A stretch of DNA of 64,000 nt from Citrobacter europaeus (GTDB lineage: Bacteria > Pseudomonadota > Gammaproteobacteria > Enterobacterales > Enterobacteriaceae), in contig CP083650.1 in the NCBI GenBank assembly GCA_020099315.1, positions 248,001 to 312,000 of the forward strand, read 5' to 3'. Shown in pieces: positions 8,405-18,577 of the stretch. Each line of letters starts with the position of its first letter. Position 1 is the first letter of the stretch. The notes under the pieces are model-generated. The model saw only the letters and a list, made by a program, of their open reading frames with translations. It did no database searches and had not been told where the DNA came from. Both the position numbers and the translations under genes were made by a program.

Positions 8405-11400
8405 ATGGGATATCAGGTCACGATTAAAAATGATTCAAAACCCTTTAATAATACGGCTGAAGGATATGTCCACACCTGGCTGGAACTCGATGATGGTCAG
8501 GGAAATAAAAAATATTTTGGCTTTACCCCTGAAGATGGCTGGTTTGCAGGCAATATCACCGGAAAGGATGTGGTGGCTAAAGTTGAAGTTGATGATGATC
8601 TTAAAGGAAGAATACCCACCGAAAGTAAAACTATCCCGCTTTCGGAAGCCCAGTATCAGAGCATGCGGGATATGATCAATTCTTTTCCCAATCATAACTA
8701 TTCTTACGACATCACCCCGGACGGGGACGGTGATTACAACTGTACCACCGCAGTGGACAAAGTACTTCAGAGTGGCGGGGTGGATTATCTGAATGGCTTG
8801 CAGACGCCATTTGGAGTGTCTGACCTTATAAACGGTACGGACGACCATAACGCGCTGGAAGATGCCATGGACCTGAAAGACCAGCTGGATGCGTGGCTTG
8901 GGGATAAGTATGAAGAAGGAATGGATTCTCTCCAGGATGCGGTCGGTAATATCCTCAACGGTGCGGGAGACTGGGTTCGCGATGAACTGAACCGTTATCT
9001 GGATAGCCTGACGAATACCTCCCCTGACGCCACGACCAGTGCCGGCAGTCTGGCAGATCAACTGATGGAGAGTCTGCAGAAACAGCTGGGTGCTCTGGAA
9101 AACTATTTCAGTTCAGTGGCTCAGGAGGGGGGTGAGTCAGCCCGGAATTATCTCCGTGAAGCGCTGGGGTATTTACTGAACCAGCTGGCCGGCTCTTTAG
9201 CTGATGCTCTGAAGAGTCTTCTTGGTGGTGCCATGCAGGCACCTGACGGAGTGGCTGGCGGACTGCTGTCGCTCTTTCCGGGATTTTTCGGACCTCCGGG
9301 AGGACCCAGCAAGGATAAAGCAGAGAATACCTTCAGTCCTCTCATCCTCGACCTGGATGGTGATGGAGTTGAAACGCTCCCTCTGTCATCGAATGTATTT
9401 TTCGACCATGATGGTAACAAATATGCAGAAAATACCGGCTGGGTCGCGCCGGATGACGGGTTACTGGTTATGGATCGCAATGGCGACGGCCTGATTGACA
9501 CGGGGCGTGAGCTGTTTGGTAACAATACCCTTCTGGAAAATGGTAAGCGTGCAGAAAATGGTTATGAGGCTCTCAGGGAACTGGATAAAAACGGTGATGG
9601 GGTGCTCGACAACAGAGACGCGGCGTGGCAGCACATCAGGGTCTGGCGGGATACCAACAGCAACGGGAAGGTTGACGCGGGAGAATTATTGACCCTTGAT
9701 GAGGCTGGCGTGGCATCCATCGGCACATCCTGGATTTCTTCGTCTTATGTTGACGGGCAGAATAACGCTCACAAACAAACCGGTACGTTTACTTTTACCG
9801 ACGGTAAAAAAGGGCAGTCCAGTGATGTCTGGTTTAATACTAATCTGGGATATACACAGTATACCCCAGAAGTAACGGTGGATGAAAGTATCCGGGATTT
9901 ACCCTATGTCCGTGGCTTTGGCAATATGACAGATTTACATATTGCAATGAGTCTGAACAAAGAATTACGAACACTTATTGCTGAATATCTGGCCGTTCCG
10001 GAAGACGCAAAAAAAGGAAATAAAATTGAATCCATTTTATTCGCCTGGGCTGGCGTTGAAAATATCGAACCCGGCAGCCGGGGTATTTATATTGATGCCC
10101 GACAACTTGCGGTACTGGAAGCTGCTACAGGAACAAAATATAAAAACCAGATACTGGGTGAAACAAATCCAATGGGTAATGCTGCAGCTATACTTAAAGG
10201 AGAATATCAAAGGTTTGCTCATTATGTGGAGGCGTGCATTTTATTTCAGACTCAATATAAAGCTGAGTTTGCACTAATTGTTCCAGATATAAAGTCTGAT
10301 CTCAGCGGCATAACGCTGAATTTTAAAGCCTTTGAAGAACGCATATCAGCGCTTGAAAAAGCAGATGTCTATGAATCACTGAGGTTAAGAAATATCTTTT
10401 ATGCTTACTTCTCCTACCTACCTTCCTTCAGTAAGGAACAGGAGCGAATTGGTTTCCCTGAAGAAAAAACATTTATCGGCGGGGAGGGGAACGACACCCT
10501 CAACGGTGGTGCCGGCGACGATATCCTGGCGGGCGGTGCCGGGAACGACATTCTCAATGGCGGAGCCGGGAACGACACCTACCTGTTTAACCGCGGAGAC
10601 GGCCAGGACACCCTGCGCGGGGATTACCATAACACCCCGGAGACCAACACCCTGAAGTTCGGGGCCGGTATCACGGCGGACCAGGTGACGGTGAAGCGTT
10701 CCGGCAGCAGCGATCTGCTGCTGACGCTGGCGGGCAGCACCGACCGTATCCTGGTAAAAGACTTCTTCTACCAGGACCGGCCTGACAGTTATTACACCCC
10801 ACTGCAGGTGGTGGAGTTTGTGGACGGGACGCGCTGGACGGTGGCGGACCTGGTGGCGAAGGCACTGCAGGCGACGGACGGGGCGGACACCCTGACCGGG
10901 ACCAGCGGGAACGACGTGCTGTACGGGCTGGCGGGCAATGACGTCCTCAATGGCCAGGCCGGGGACGATATTCTCGTGGGCGGTGCCGGGAACGATTCTC
11001 TGAGCGGCGGAGCCGGGAACGACACCTACCTGTTTAACCGCGGAGACGGTCAGGACACCCTGCGCGGGGATTACCACAGTAAGCCGGAGACCAACACCCT
11101 GCAGTTCGGGGCCGGTATCACGGCAGACCAGGTGACGGTGAAGCGCTCCGGTTACAGTGGTCTGCTGCTGACCCTGGCGGGCAGCACCGACCGTATTCTG
11201 GTGGAAGACTTTTTCTCCTCTGACCGGCCGGATGGCACCTATAACCCGCTGCAGGTGGTGGAGTTCGCGGACGGGACGCGCTGGACGGTGGAAGACCTGG
11301 TGGCGAAGGCACTGCAGGCGACGGACGGGGCGGACACCCTGACCGGAACTGACAGGGATGACGTGCTGTACGGGCTGGCAGGCAATGACGTGCTCAACGG

Positions 11401-14400
11401 CCAGGCCGGGGACGATATTCTCGTGGGCGGTGCCGGGAACGATTCTCTGAGCGGCGGAGCCGGGAACGACACCTACCTGTTTAACCGCGGAGACGGTCAG
11501 GACACCCTGCGCGGGGATTACCACAGTAAGCCGGAGACCAACACCCTGCAGTTCGGGGCCGGTATCACGGCAGACCAGGTGACGGTGAAGCGCTCCGGTT
11601 ACAGTGGTCTGCTGCTGACCCTGGCGGGCAGCACCGACCGTATTCTGGTGGAAGACTTTTTCTCCTCTGACCGGCCGGATGGCACCTATAACCCGCTGCA
11701 GGTGGTGGAGTTCGCGGACGGGACGCGCTGGACGGTGGAAGACCTGGTGGCGAAGGCACTGCAGGCGACGGACGGGGCGGACACCCTGACCGGAACTGAC
11801 AGGGATGACGTGCTGTACGGGCTGGCAGGCAATGACGTGCTCAACGGCCAGGCGGGGAATGACACCCTGTACGGCGGGGAGGGGAATGATACTCTCAACG
11901 GCGGTGACGGGGACGATATCCTGGCGGGTGGCGCCGGGAACGACATTCTCAGGGGCGGAGCCGGGAACGACACCTACCTGTTTAACCGCGGAGACGGTCA
12001 GGACACCCTGCGCGGGGATTACCACAGTAAGCCGGAGACCAACACCCTGCAGTTCGGGGCCGGTATCACGGCAGACCAGGTGACGGTGAAGCGCTCCGGT
12101 TACAGTGGTCTGCTGCTGACCCTGGCGGGCAGCACCGACCGTATTCTGGTGGAAGACTTTTTCTCCTCTGACCGGCCGGATGGAAATTTCAACCCGCTGC
12201 AGGTGGTGGAGTTTGCGGACGGGACGCGCTGGACGGTGGCAGACCTGGTGGCGAAGGCGCTGCAGGCGACGGACGGGGCGGACACCCTGACCGGGACTGA
12301 CAGGGATGACGTGCTGTACGGGCTGGCAGGCAATGATGTCCTCAACGGCCAGGCGGGGAACGACACCCTGTACGGCGGTGCCGGGAACGATTCTCTGAGC
12401 GGCGGAGCCGGGAACGACACCTACCTGTTTAACCGCGGTGACGGCCAGGACACCCTGCGCGGGGATTACCACACCACCCCGGAGACCAACACGCTGAAAT
12501 TCGGGGCCGGTATTACGGCAGACCAGGTGACGGTGAAGCGTTCCGGTTACAGTGGTCTGCTGCTGACCCTGGCGGGCAGCACCGACCGTATTCTGGTGGA
12601 AGATTTTTTCTCCTCTGACCAGCCGGATGGAAATTTCAACCCGCTGCAGGTGGTGGAGTTTGCGGACGGGACGCGCTGGACGGTGGCAGACCTGGTGGTG
12701 AAGGCGCTGCAGGCGACGGACGGGGCGGACACCCTGACCGGGACCAGCGGGAACGACGTGCTGTACGGGCTGGCGGGCAATGACGTCCTCAATGGCCAGG
12801 CCGGGGACGATATTCTCGTGGGCGGTGCCGGGAACGATTCTCTGAGCGGCGGCGCCGGGAACGACACCTACCTGTTTAACCGCGGCGACGGCCAGGACAC
12901 CCTGCGCGGGGATTATCAAAGTAAGCCGGAGACCAACACCCTGAAGTTCGGGGAAGGTATTACGGCGGACCAGGTGACGGTGAAACGTTCCGGTTACAGT
13001 GGTCTGCTGCTGACGCTGGCGGGCAGCACCGACCGTATTCTGGTGGAGGACTTCTTCTCCTCTGACCGGCCGGATGGAAATTTCAACCCGCTGCAGGTGG
13101 TGGAGTTTGCGGACGGGACGCGCTGGACGGTGGCAGACCTGGTGGCGAAGGCGCTGCAGGCGACGGACGGGGCGGACACCCTGACCGGGACTGACAGGGA
13201 TGACGTGCTGTACGGGCTGGCAGGCAATGATGTCCTCAACGGCCAGGCGGGGAACGACACCCTGTACGGCGGGGAGGGGAATGATACTCTCAACGGCGGT
13301 GACGGGGACGATATCCTGGCGGGCGGCACCGGGAACGACATTCTCAATGGCGGAGCCGGGAACGACACCTACCTGTTTAACCGCGGTGACGGCCAGGACA
13401 CCCTGCGCGGGGATTACCATAACACCCCGGAGACCAACACCCTGAAGTTCGGGGCCGGTATTACGGCGGACCAGGTGACGGTGAAGCGTTCCGGCAGCAG
13501 CGATCTGCTGCTGACGCTGGCGGGCAGTACCGACCGTATCCTGGTAAAAGACTTCTTCTACCAGGACCGGCCTGACAGTTATTACACCCCACTGCAGGTG
13601 GTGGAGTTTGCGGACGGGACGCGCTGGACGGTGGCGGACCTGGTGGCGAAGGCACTGCAGGCGACGGACGGGGCGGACACCCTGACCGGGACTGGCAGGG
13701 ATGACGTGCTGTACGGGCTGGCGGGCAATGATGTCCTCAATGGCCAGGCCGGGGACGATATTCTCGTGGGCGGAGCCGGGAACGACATTCTCAATGGCGG
13801 AGCCGGGAACGACACCTACCTGTTTAACCGCGGTGACGGCCAGGACACCCTGCGCGGGGATTACCATAACACCCCGGAGACCAACACCCTGAAGTTCGGG
13901 GCCGGTATTACGGCGGACCAGGTGACGGTGAAGCGTTCCGGCAGCAGCGATCTGCTGCTGACGCTGGCGGGCAGTACCGACCGTATCCTGGTAAAAGACT
14001 TCTTCTACCAGGACCGGCCTGACAGTTATTACACCCCACTGCAGGTGGTGGAGTTTGTGGACGGGACGCGCTGGACGGTGGCGGACCTGGTGGCGAAGGC
14101 ACTGCAGGCGACGGACGGGGCGGACACCCTGACCGGGACCAGCGGGAACGACGTGCTGTACGGGCTGGCGGGCAATGACGTCCTCAATGGCCAGGCCGGG
14201 GACGATATTCTCGTGGGCGGTGCCGGGAACGATTCTCTGAGCGGCGGAGCCGGGAACGACACCTACCTGTTTAACCCCGGTGACGGCCAGGACACCCTGC
14301 GCGGGGATTACCACACCACCCCGGAGACCAACACGCTGAAGTTCGGGGAAGGTATCACCGCAGACCAGGTGACGGTGAAGCGTTCCGGCAGCAGCGATCT

Positions 14401-14722
14401 GCTGCTGACGCTGGCGGGCAGTACCGACCGTATCCTGGTGGAGAGGTTCTTCTCCGGTGATAACTGGAATCCCCTGCAGCAGGTGCAGTATGCGGACGGG
14501 ACGCTGTGGCTTGCTGACGACCTGCTCAGCTATCTCGATGACGGTATCCCGCTGCCGGCCGCGGATACCGGCTCTGACAGTGCTGTCCCGGTGAGTCTGA
14601 TGCGACAGCAAATCAGTCAGTTCATGGCGGCTGCGGATGATGCTGATGTGTTGCTGATGGCACCTGAACAGTTCACGGCTCCGGTACTGGCCACCGTTCA
14701 GAAAACTTCATTCGGCTACTGA
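8405..14722 (+). CDS. giant RTX calcium-binding protein with N-terminal permuted-papain-like domain
   Basis: A 2105-residue type I secretion substrate. Residues 1-125 contain His23 (YVHTWLEL) and Cys113 (YNCTTAVDKV); this order fits a circularly permuted NlpC/P60 or papain-like hydrolase. Residues about 150-300 are amphipathic with a glycine/proline end. Residues about 311-440 resemble the calcium-binding self-processing module of FrpC (LDLDGDGVE, VMDRNGDGLID, LDKNGDGVLD, WRDTNSNGKVD), but the usual Asp before the scissile Pro is Ser311. From about residue 690 there are nine GNDTYLF-type units with RTX nonapeptides (GGAGNDxLx) and HCBP-related segments. There is no N-terminal signal peptide; export would use the adjacent ABC/HlyD genes through a C-terminal signal. 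Toxin or adhesin function is inferred. Confidence 0.9.
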   Translation: MGYQVTIKNDSKPFNNTAEGYVHTWLELDDGQGNKKYFGFTPEDGWFAGNITGKDVVAKVEVDDDLKGRIPTESKTIPLSEAQYQSMRDMINSFPNHNYSYDITPDGDGDYNCTTAVDKVLQSGGVDYLNGLQTPFGVSDLINGTDDHNALEDAMDLKDQLDAWLGDKYEEGMDSLQDAVGNILNGAGDWVRDELNRYLDSLTNTSPDATTSAGSLADQLMESLQKQLGALENYFSSVAQEGGESARNYLREALGYLLNQLAGSLADALKSLLGGAMQAPDGVAGGLLSLFPGFFGPPGGPSKDKAENTFSPLILDLDGDGVETLPLSSNVFFDHDGNKYAENTGWVAPDDGLLVMDRNGDGLIDTGRELFGNNTLLENGKRAENGYEALRELDKNGDGVLDNRDAAWQHIRVWRDTNSNGKVDAGELLTLDEAGVASIGTSWISSSYVDGQNNAHKQTGTFTFTDGKKGQSSDVWFNTNLGYTQYTPEVTVDESIRDLPYVRGFGNMTDLHIAMSLNKELRTLIAEYLAVPEDAKKGNKIESILFAWAGVENIEPGSRGIYIDARQLAVLEAATGTKYKNQILGETNPMGNAAAILKGEYQRFAHYVEACILFQTQYKAEFALIVPDIKSDLSGITLNFKAFEERISALEKADVYESLRLRNIFYAYFSYLPSFSKEQERIGFPEEKTFIGGEGNDTLNGGAGDDILAGGAGNDILNGGAGNDTYLFNRGDGQDTLRGDYHNTPETNTLKFGAGITADQVTVKRSGSSDLLLTLAGSTDRILVKDFFYQDRPDSYYTPLQVVEFVDGTRWTVADLVAKALQATDGADTLTGTSGNDVLYGLAGNDVLNGQAGDDILVGGAGNDSLSGGAGNDTYLFNRGDGQDTLRGDYHSKPETNTLQFGAGITADQVTVKRSGYSGLLLTLAGSTDRILVEDFFSSDRPDGTYNPLQVVEFADGTRWTVEDLVAKALQATDGADTLTGTDRDDVLYGLAGNDVLNGQAGDDILVGGAGNDSLSGGAGNDTYLFNRGDGQDTLRGDYHSKPETNTLQFGAGITADQVTVKRSGYSGLLLTLAGSTDRILVEDFFSSDRPDGTYNPLQVVEFADGTRWTVEDLVAKALQATDGADTLTGTDRDDVLYGLAGNDVLNGQAGNDTLYGGEGNDTLNGGDGDDILAGGAGNDILRGGAGNDTYLFNRGDGQDTLRGDYHSKPETNTLQFGAGITADQVTVKRSGYSGLLLTLAGSTDRILVEDFFSSDRPDGNFNPLQVVEFADGTRWTVADLVAKALQATDGADTLTGTDRDDVLYGLAGNDVLNGQAGNDTLYGGAGNDSLSGGAGNDTYLFNRGDGQDTLRGDYHTTPETNTLKFGAGITADQVTVKRSGYSGLLLTLAGSTDRILVEDFFSSDQPDGNFNPLQVVEFADGTRWTVADLVVKALQATDGADTLTGTSGNDVLYGLAGNDVLNGQAGDDILVGGAGNDSLSGGAGNDTYLFNRGDGQDTLRGDYQSKPETNTLKFGEGITADQVTVKRSGYSGLLLTLAGSTDRILVEDFFSSDRPDGNFNPLQVVEFADGTRWTVADLVAKALQATDGADTLTGTDRDDVLYGLAGNDVLNGQAGNDTLYGGEGNDTLNGGDGDDILAGGTGNDILNGGAGNDTYLFNRGDGQDTLRGDYHNTPETNTLKFGAGITADQVTVKRSGSSDLLLTLAGSTDRILVKDFFYQDRPDSYYTPLQVVEFADGTRWTVADLVAKALQATDGADTLTGTGRDDVLYGLAGNDVLNGQAGDDILVGGAGNDILNGGAGNDTYLFNRGDGQDTLRGDYHNTPETNTLKFGAGITADQVTVKRSGSSDLLLTLAGSTDRILVKDFFYQDRPDSYYTPLQVVEFVDGTRWTVADLVAKALQATDGADTLTGTSGNDVLYGLAGNDVLNGQAGDDILVGGAGNDSLSGGAGNDTYLFNPGDGQDTLRGDYHTTPETNTLKFGEGITADQVTVKRSGSSDLLLTLAGSTDRILVERFFSGDNWNPLQQVQYADGTLWLADDLLSYLDDGIPLPAADTGSDSAVPVSLMRQQISQFMAAADDADVLLMAPEQFTAPVLATVQKTSFGY
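10480..14450 (+). repeat. nine tandem about 447-bp coding repeats in the RTX gene
   Basis: The segment starting at each GNDTYLF motif recurs about every 447 bp (149 codons). Two intervals are 501 bp because they hold 54 extra bases, that is two more RTX nonapeptides (around 11850-11910 and 13245-13305). Copies are nearly identical over long stretches, so copy number could change by recombination. The repeat is GC-rich compared with the flanking AT-rich island DNA. Confidence 0.9.
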
Positions 14723-14729
14723 GATAACC

Positions 14730-14748
14730 CCCGGGCATGATGCCCGGG
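14730..14748 (+). terminator. hairpin between RTX gene and exporter genes
   Basis: CCCGGGCA (14730-14737), loop TGA, TGCCCGGG (14741-14748), followed by CTTCTTTAT rather than a clean T run. It probably acts as a partial terminator or RNA stabiliser, allowing more substrate mRNA than exporter mRNA. Confidence 0.55.
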
Positions 14749-14779
14749 CTTCTTTATCAGCAAGGGAAACAGACTGAAC

Positions 14780-16888
14780 GTGTCACCTTCAGAACAGAGT
14801 TTATGGCGGGGATTCGCCATTATTGCCCGTTACCATGAGACAGTTGTCAATATTGCCTCACTGAGATCCCGGTATTTCACTGATGAGAGCCATGATCTTA
14901 CCCTGCAGTTTGTCCGGGCGGTCAGAAGTTGTGGGCTAAAATGCCGCCATGTCGCGAACCTGGAAGCGGGCTGCAGGATCCCCCTGCCGGCATTAATTGA
15001 GGTACCGGAACGGGGATATGTGGTGGTGCTGGCCATCAGGGACGGGAAATGGCTGATACAGGGAGAGGAGAGTGCAGAGATTCTGGAGCCCCTGCCGGAC
15101 ATACGCTATACCGGTTTTCTCTTCACGCGGCGTCTGTCCCTGGAAAACATTGAGCGGGAATTTAACCTGCGCTGGTTTGCCCGGGCGTTTATGCGTTACA
15201 AAAAACTGCTCGGCGAGATCCTTCTGGCTTCTTTTTTTATTCAGTTGCTTGCTCTGGTCACGCCGCTGTTTTTTCAGGTTGTTGTGGATAAGGTGCTGAC
15301 GCACCAGAGCCTGACCACGCTCGATGTACTGGCCATCGGTATGCTGGGTGTCTGTCTGTTTGATGTGTTGCTGGGTGGACTTCGAAACTATCAGCTGGCC
15401 CACACCTCACAGCGTATTGACGTCACCCTGAGCTCCCTGCTGTACCGTCATCTTCTGGCGTTGCCGCTGGCTTATTTCCGCCAGCGGCAGGTGGGGGTGA
15501 CCGTGGCGCGGGTGCATGAGCTCAGGACAGTGCGGGAATTCCTTACCGGTAATGCGCTGACTCTGTGTCTGGACCTGTTGTTCACCCTTGTTTTCTTCGT
15601 GGTGATGGCGCTGTACAGCATACCGCTGACTCTGATCGTCATCGTCTCGCTGGTTCCCTACGCCATTCTCTCCCTGACAATCACTCCTGAATTACGCCGG
15701 CGTCTGGATGTCCAGTTTCAGCAGGGGGCCCGTAACCAGGCTTTTCTGGTTGAGAGTATTACCGGGATCGAGCCGGTAAAAGCGATGGCAGTAGAAAATC
15801 AGATGGGACGCCGCTGGGATGAACAAATCGCGGCCTATGTCTCCGGGTGTTTCCGCACCCAGAATCTGGGAAATGTGGCAGGCCAGCTGGCGCAGCTTAT
15901 CGGTAAAGTTACCAGTGTGGCCATTCTCTGGTACGGGGCACAGCAGGTCATTCAGGGGGAATTAACGGTGGGAGCCCTGATTGCCTTCAATATGTTTGCC
16001 GGCCAGGTCAACGCACCGGTATTGCGGCTGGTCCAGCTGTGGCAGGATTTTCAGCAGGTTTCCGTCTCTGTGAAACGGCTGGGCGATATTCTGAATGTGC
16101 CGCAGGAAAAGGCGCAGGGCAGCGCGGTGACGCTTTCCGCAATCAAAGGAGCGGTTCGCTTCAGGGAGGTGAGTTTTGCTTATCAGCCCGGCATGGCCCC
16201 TGTTGTAAACCGTGTGACACTGTCGGTCAGGCCCGGGGAGGTGATTGGCATTGTGGGCCGTTCCGGCTCCGGAAAAAGTACCCTGACCCGTCTTATTCAG
16301 CGTCTTTACATCCCGACCGGGGGGCAGATTTTTATTGACGGCACGGACAGTGCAAATATCGATCCCCGCTGGCTGCGCCAGCAGACCGGCGTGGTACTCC
16401 AGGAGACGCAACTCTTCAACGGCACTATCCGCGACAATATTGCCCTGGCCATGCCGGATGCCCCGCTGGACAGCGTGATGGCAGCTGCCAGACTTGCCGG
16501 CGCACATGATTTCATCAGCGAATTCCCGGCCGGTTACGACACCCCTGTCGGGGAGCAGGGCGGGCAACTGTCCGGCGGGCAGAAACAGCGGATCGGCATT
16601 GCCCGGGCACTGATGACGCAACCGCGGATCCTCATCCTCGATGAGGCCACCAGTGCGCTGGATTATGAGTCAGAGGAAATTATCCAGCGCAATATGGCCG
16701 ATATTTGCCGCAACCGGACGGTATTTATTATTGCGCACCGTCTGTCCACCGTGCGGCAGGCCGGGCGGATAATTGTGATGGAAAAGGGCGAAATCGCAGA
16801 ACAGGGTTCTCACCATCAGTTGCTGCAACGTGACGGCATTTATGCCCGTCTGCACCGGTTACAGTCGAAGAGGGATGATGAAGCATAA
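14780..16888 (+). CDS. HlyB/PrtD-type type I secretion ABC transporter
   Basis: A 702-residue inner-membrane exporter. Residues 1-125 form a C39-like domain without the catalytic Cys, as in HlyB, where it binds the substrate instead of cutting it. Membrane helices span about residues 150-420. The nucleotide-binding domain has Walker A GRSGSGKST (about 493), signature LSGGQKQR (about 597), Walker B ILILDEATSALD (about 617) and H-loop IIAHRLST (about 652). The start is GTG at 14780 with AAGGGA upstream. It overlaps the HlyD-like gene by 11 bases. It is expected to export the RTX protein with host TolC, since no tolC homologue is present nearby. Confidence 0.92.
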   Translation: MSPSEQSLWRGFAIIARYHETVVNIASLRSRYFTDESHDLTLQFVRAVRSCGLKCRHVANLEAGCRIPLPALIEVPERGYVVVLAIRDGKWLIQGEESAEILEPLPDIRYTGFLFTRRLSLENIEREFNLRWFARAFMRYKKLLGEILLASFFIQLLALVTPLFFQVVVDKVLTHQSLTTLDVLAIGMLGVCLFDVLLGGLRNYQLAHTSQRIDVTLSSLLYRHLLALPLAYFRQRQVGVTVARVHELRTVREFLTGNALTLCLDLLFTLVFFVVMALYSIPLTLIVIVSLVPYAILSLTITPELRRRLDVQFQQGARNQAFLVESITGIEPVKAMAVENQMGRRWDEQIAAYVSGCFRTQNLGNVAGQLAQLIGKVTSVAILWYGAQQVIQGELTVGALIAFNMFAGQVNAPVLRLVQLWQDFQQVSVSVKRLGDILNVPQEKAQGSAVTLSAIKGAVRFREVSFAYQPGMAPVVNRVTLSVRPGEVIGIVGRSGSGKSTLTRLIQRLYIPTGGQIFIDGTDSANIDPRWLRQQTGVVLQETQLFNGTIRDNIALAMPDAPLDSVMAAARLAGAHDFISEFPAGYDTPVGEQGGQLSGGQKQRIGIARALMTQPRILILDEATSALDYESEEIIQRNMADICRNRTVFIIAHRLSTVRQAGRIIVMEKGEIAEQGSHHQLLQRDGIYARLHRLQSKRDDEA

Positions 16889-18212
16889 CTATCGTGAGTT
16901 TTTACCTGCTGTACTGGAGATTCAGGATACCCCGCCCTCTCCGGCTGGACGGTTTATTCTCTGGGGCGTCATGCTGTTACTGACATTGTCCGTCTGCTGG
17001 GCCGCGCTGGGACAGGTGGATATTGTGGCCATCACACGGGGAAAAGTGGTGGTCACCCTGCTGTCACGGCCCGTCAGCAGCGCCGTGACAGCCGATATTG
17101 CCAGAGTTTACGTGCAGGATGGACAGCATGTTGAGAAAGGCAGTCTCTTGATCCAGCTCAATGATGGCCAGCTGACGACCCGGCGTCAGGAAAACCGTCT
17201 TCGCCAGCAGATTAACCGGCTCAATATCCGGCGACTCGGACTGCTGCTGATACGTGTCAGGAACGATCCTTTATCGACGGACAGGCTGGCTGACGGGATA
17301 ACGTCTGTTGTGGCACCTCCTCTGGAAAATCAGGTCTCAGCCCGTCAGGAGTCAGAAGCAGAGGCGCTGCGTCGGGAGATACAGCGTTATCGTAATAATC
17401 AACAAACCCTGCATGCACAGATGGAAGGCTATCTGGCCCAACAGGATATGGCCGAAAAACAGCTGGTTATCTACCGTAAACAGTTTACCGCCCTGCAGGC
17501 ACTGTTCCAGCGGGGAAGTACCAGTGAAGACAGCCTGCTTGAAATCCGTAAGCGTCTTCTGGAGGCGGATTACAGTGCCCGGGCGGCGGGAGCTAAGGTC
17601 AGGGAAATTCAGGCCAGTCTGGATCTGTCTGAATCAGAAGAGGCGAGCTACCGTGCCGGCAAAATACAGGAGTGGGAACAGGAGCGAACGGAGCTGGTGA
17701 CCGAAAATGCAGTACTTGAAAGTCAGCTGGCCCAGCTTGAGGCGGAACTGAAACTGTATCAGCTGACTGCGCCGGTCAGTGGCAGGGTGGATGCCCTGGT
17801 TTACCGGGATGCAGGAGCGGCAGTGGAGGCGACGCAGGAACTGCTGAAAATTGTCCCGGAAGGCGAGAAGCTCAGCGCAGAAGTTCTGGTCAGTAATCAG
17901 GATGTGGGCTTTTTACACACGGGCCAGCGGGTTACGGTCAAGGTGGATACGTTTGATTTTACGCGCTATGGCTGGGTGGAGGGGACGTTGATTAAGGTGT
18001 CAGCAGACGCAGTGGAAGATAAGGAGCGTGGCCTGCTCTACCGGGCGGTGATTCAACTGGATGAAACCGATATGGTTGTGGACGGAAAATCCCGCCGGCT
18101 GGAGCCGGGGATGTCGGTCTCGGCGGAAATAAAAACCGGGAAAAGGACAATCCTGAGTTATCTCCTAAGCCCGGTTCTGGAGGCGATAGACGGTGTGGGG
18201 AAGCAGCGTTGA
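16878..18212 (+). CDS. HlyD-type membrane fusion (periplasmic adaptor) protein
   Basis: About 444 residues. One membrane helix near residues 25-45 (FILWGVMLLLTLSVCWAALG) is followed by a lipoyl-like half (VYVQDGQHVEKGSLLIQL), a long coiled coil (about 120-310), and a second lipoyl half plus beta-barrel (LKLYQLTAPVSGRVDALV). This is the HlyD architecture that links the ABC exporter to TolC. Two adjacent ATGs (16875, 16878) overlap the end of the ABC gene; I prefer the second for spacing from AAGAGG. Confidence 0.9.
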   Translation: MKHNYREFLPAVLEIQDTPPSPAGRFILWGVMLLLTLSVCWAALGQVDIVAITRGKVVVTLLSRPVSSAVTADIARVYVQDGQHVEKGSLLIQLNDGQLTTRRQENRLRQQINRLNIRRLGLLLIRVRNDPLSTDRLADGITSVVAPPLENQVSARQESEAEALRREIQRYRNNQQTLHAQMEGYLAQQDMAEKQLVIYRKQFTALQALFQRGSTSEDSLLEIRKRLLEADYSARAAGAKVREIQASLDLSESEEASYRAGKIQEWEQERTELVTENAVLESQLAQLEAELKLYQLTAPVSGRVDALVYRDAGAAVEATQELLKIVPEGEKLSAEVLVSNQDVGFLHTGQRVTVKVDTFDFTRYGWVEGTLIKVSADAVEDKERGLLYRAVIQLDETDMVVDGKSRRLEPGMSVSAEIKTGKRTILSYLLSPVLEAIDGVGKQR

Positions 18213-18577
18213 GCCGTTTTCGGTGAGGTGATGCAAGGCGTTCCCGCCCCGGGAATGAACGCAATCGTGATGCGCTTAAGACAAAAGGGAAACATTAAGC
18301 CGAACGAAAATCGTTCAGAAGAGATCCGTAATAGACTGTAGAAGCAGAACTGGTTGGGTCACTGGAGGAGATTGGCGATCTCAGTATCGGGCTTCGGGCC
18401 TCACTAAATTTTTATTATCAGCCAGGAAACATGGGATACACCACGGGTATCATTAATCACTGGGCATACACGATATTTTCCGAAGAAATGATATGAATGC
18501 CGAGGTTTAGTGGAGATATCTACCGGAAGGCTGTGGTGAAACCGTTTAATGTTTTCTGAAACAGAACGGAGAAAAAT
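18213..18577. other. gap without a recognised gene
   Basis: About 365 bases of mixed composition after the HlyD-like gene. No open frame of note, no clear terminator and no RNA gene seen. The last 20 bases hold the ribosome binding site (CGGAGAAA) of the next gene. Confidence 0.4.

Noticed and set aside
10418..14611. A 1397-codon open frame on the strand opposite the RTX repeats
   Set aside because: It results from the GC-rich repeated codons of the RTX gene read backwards; it has no ribosome binding site and its product is a low-complexity repeat without a known fold.
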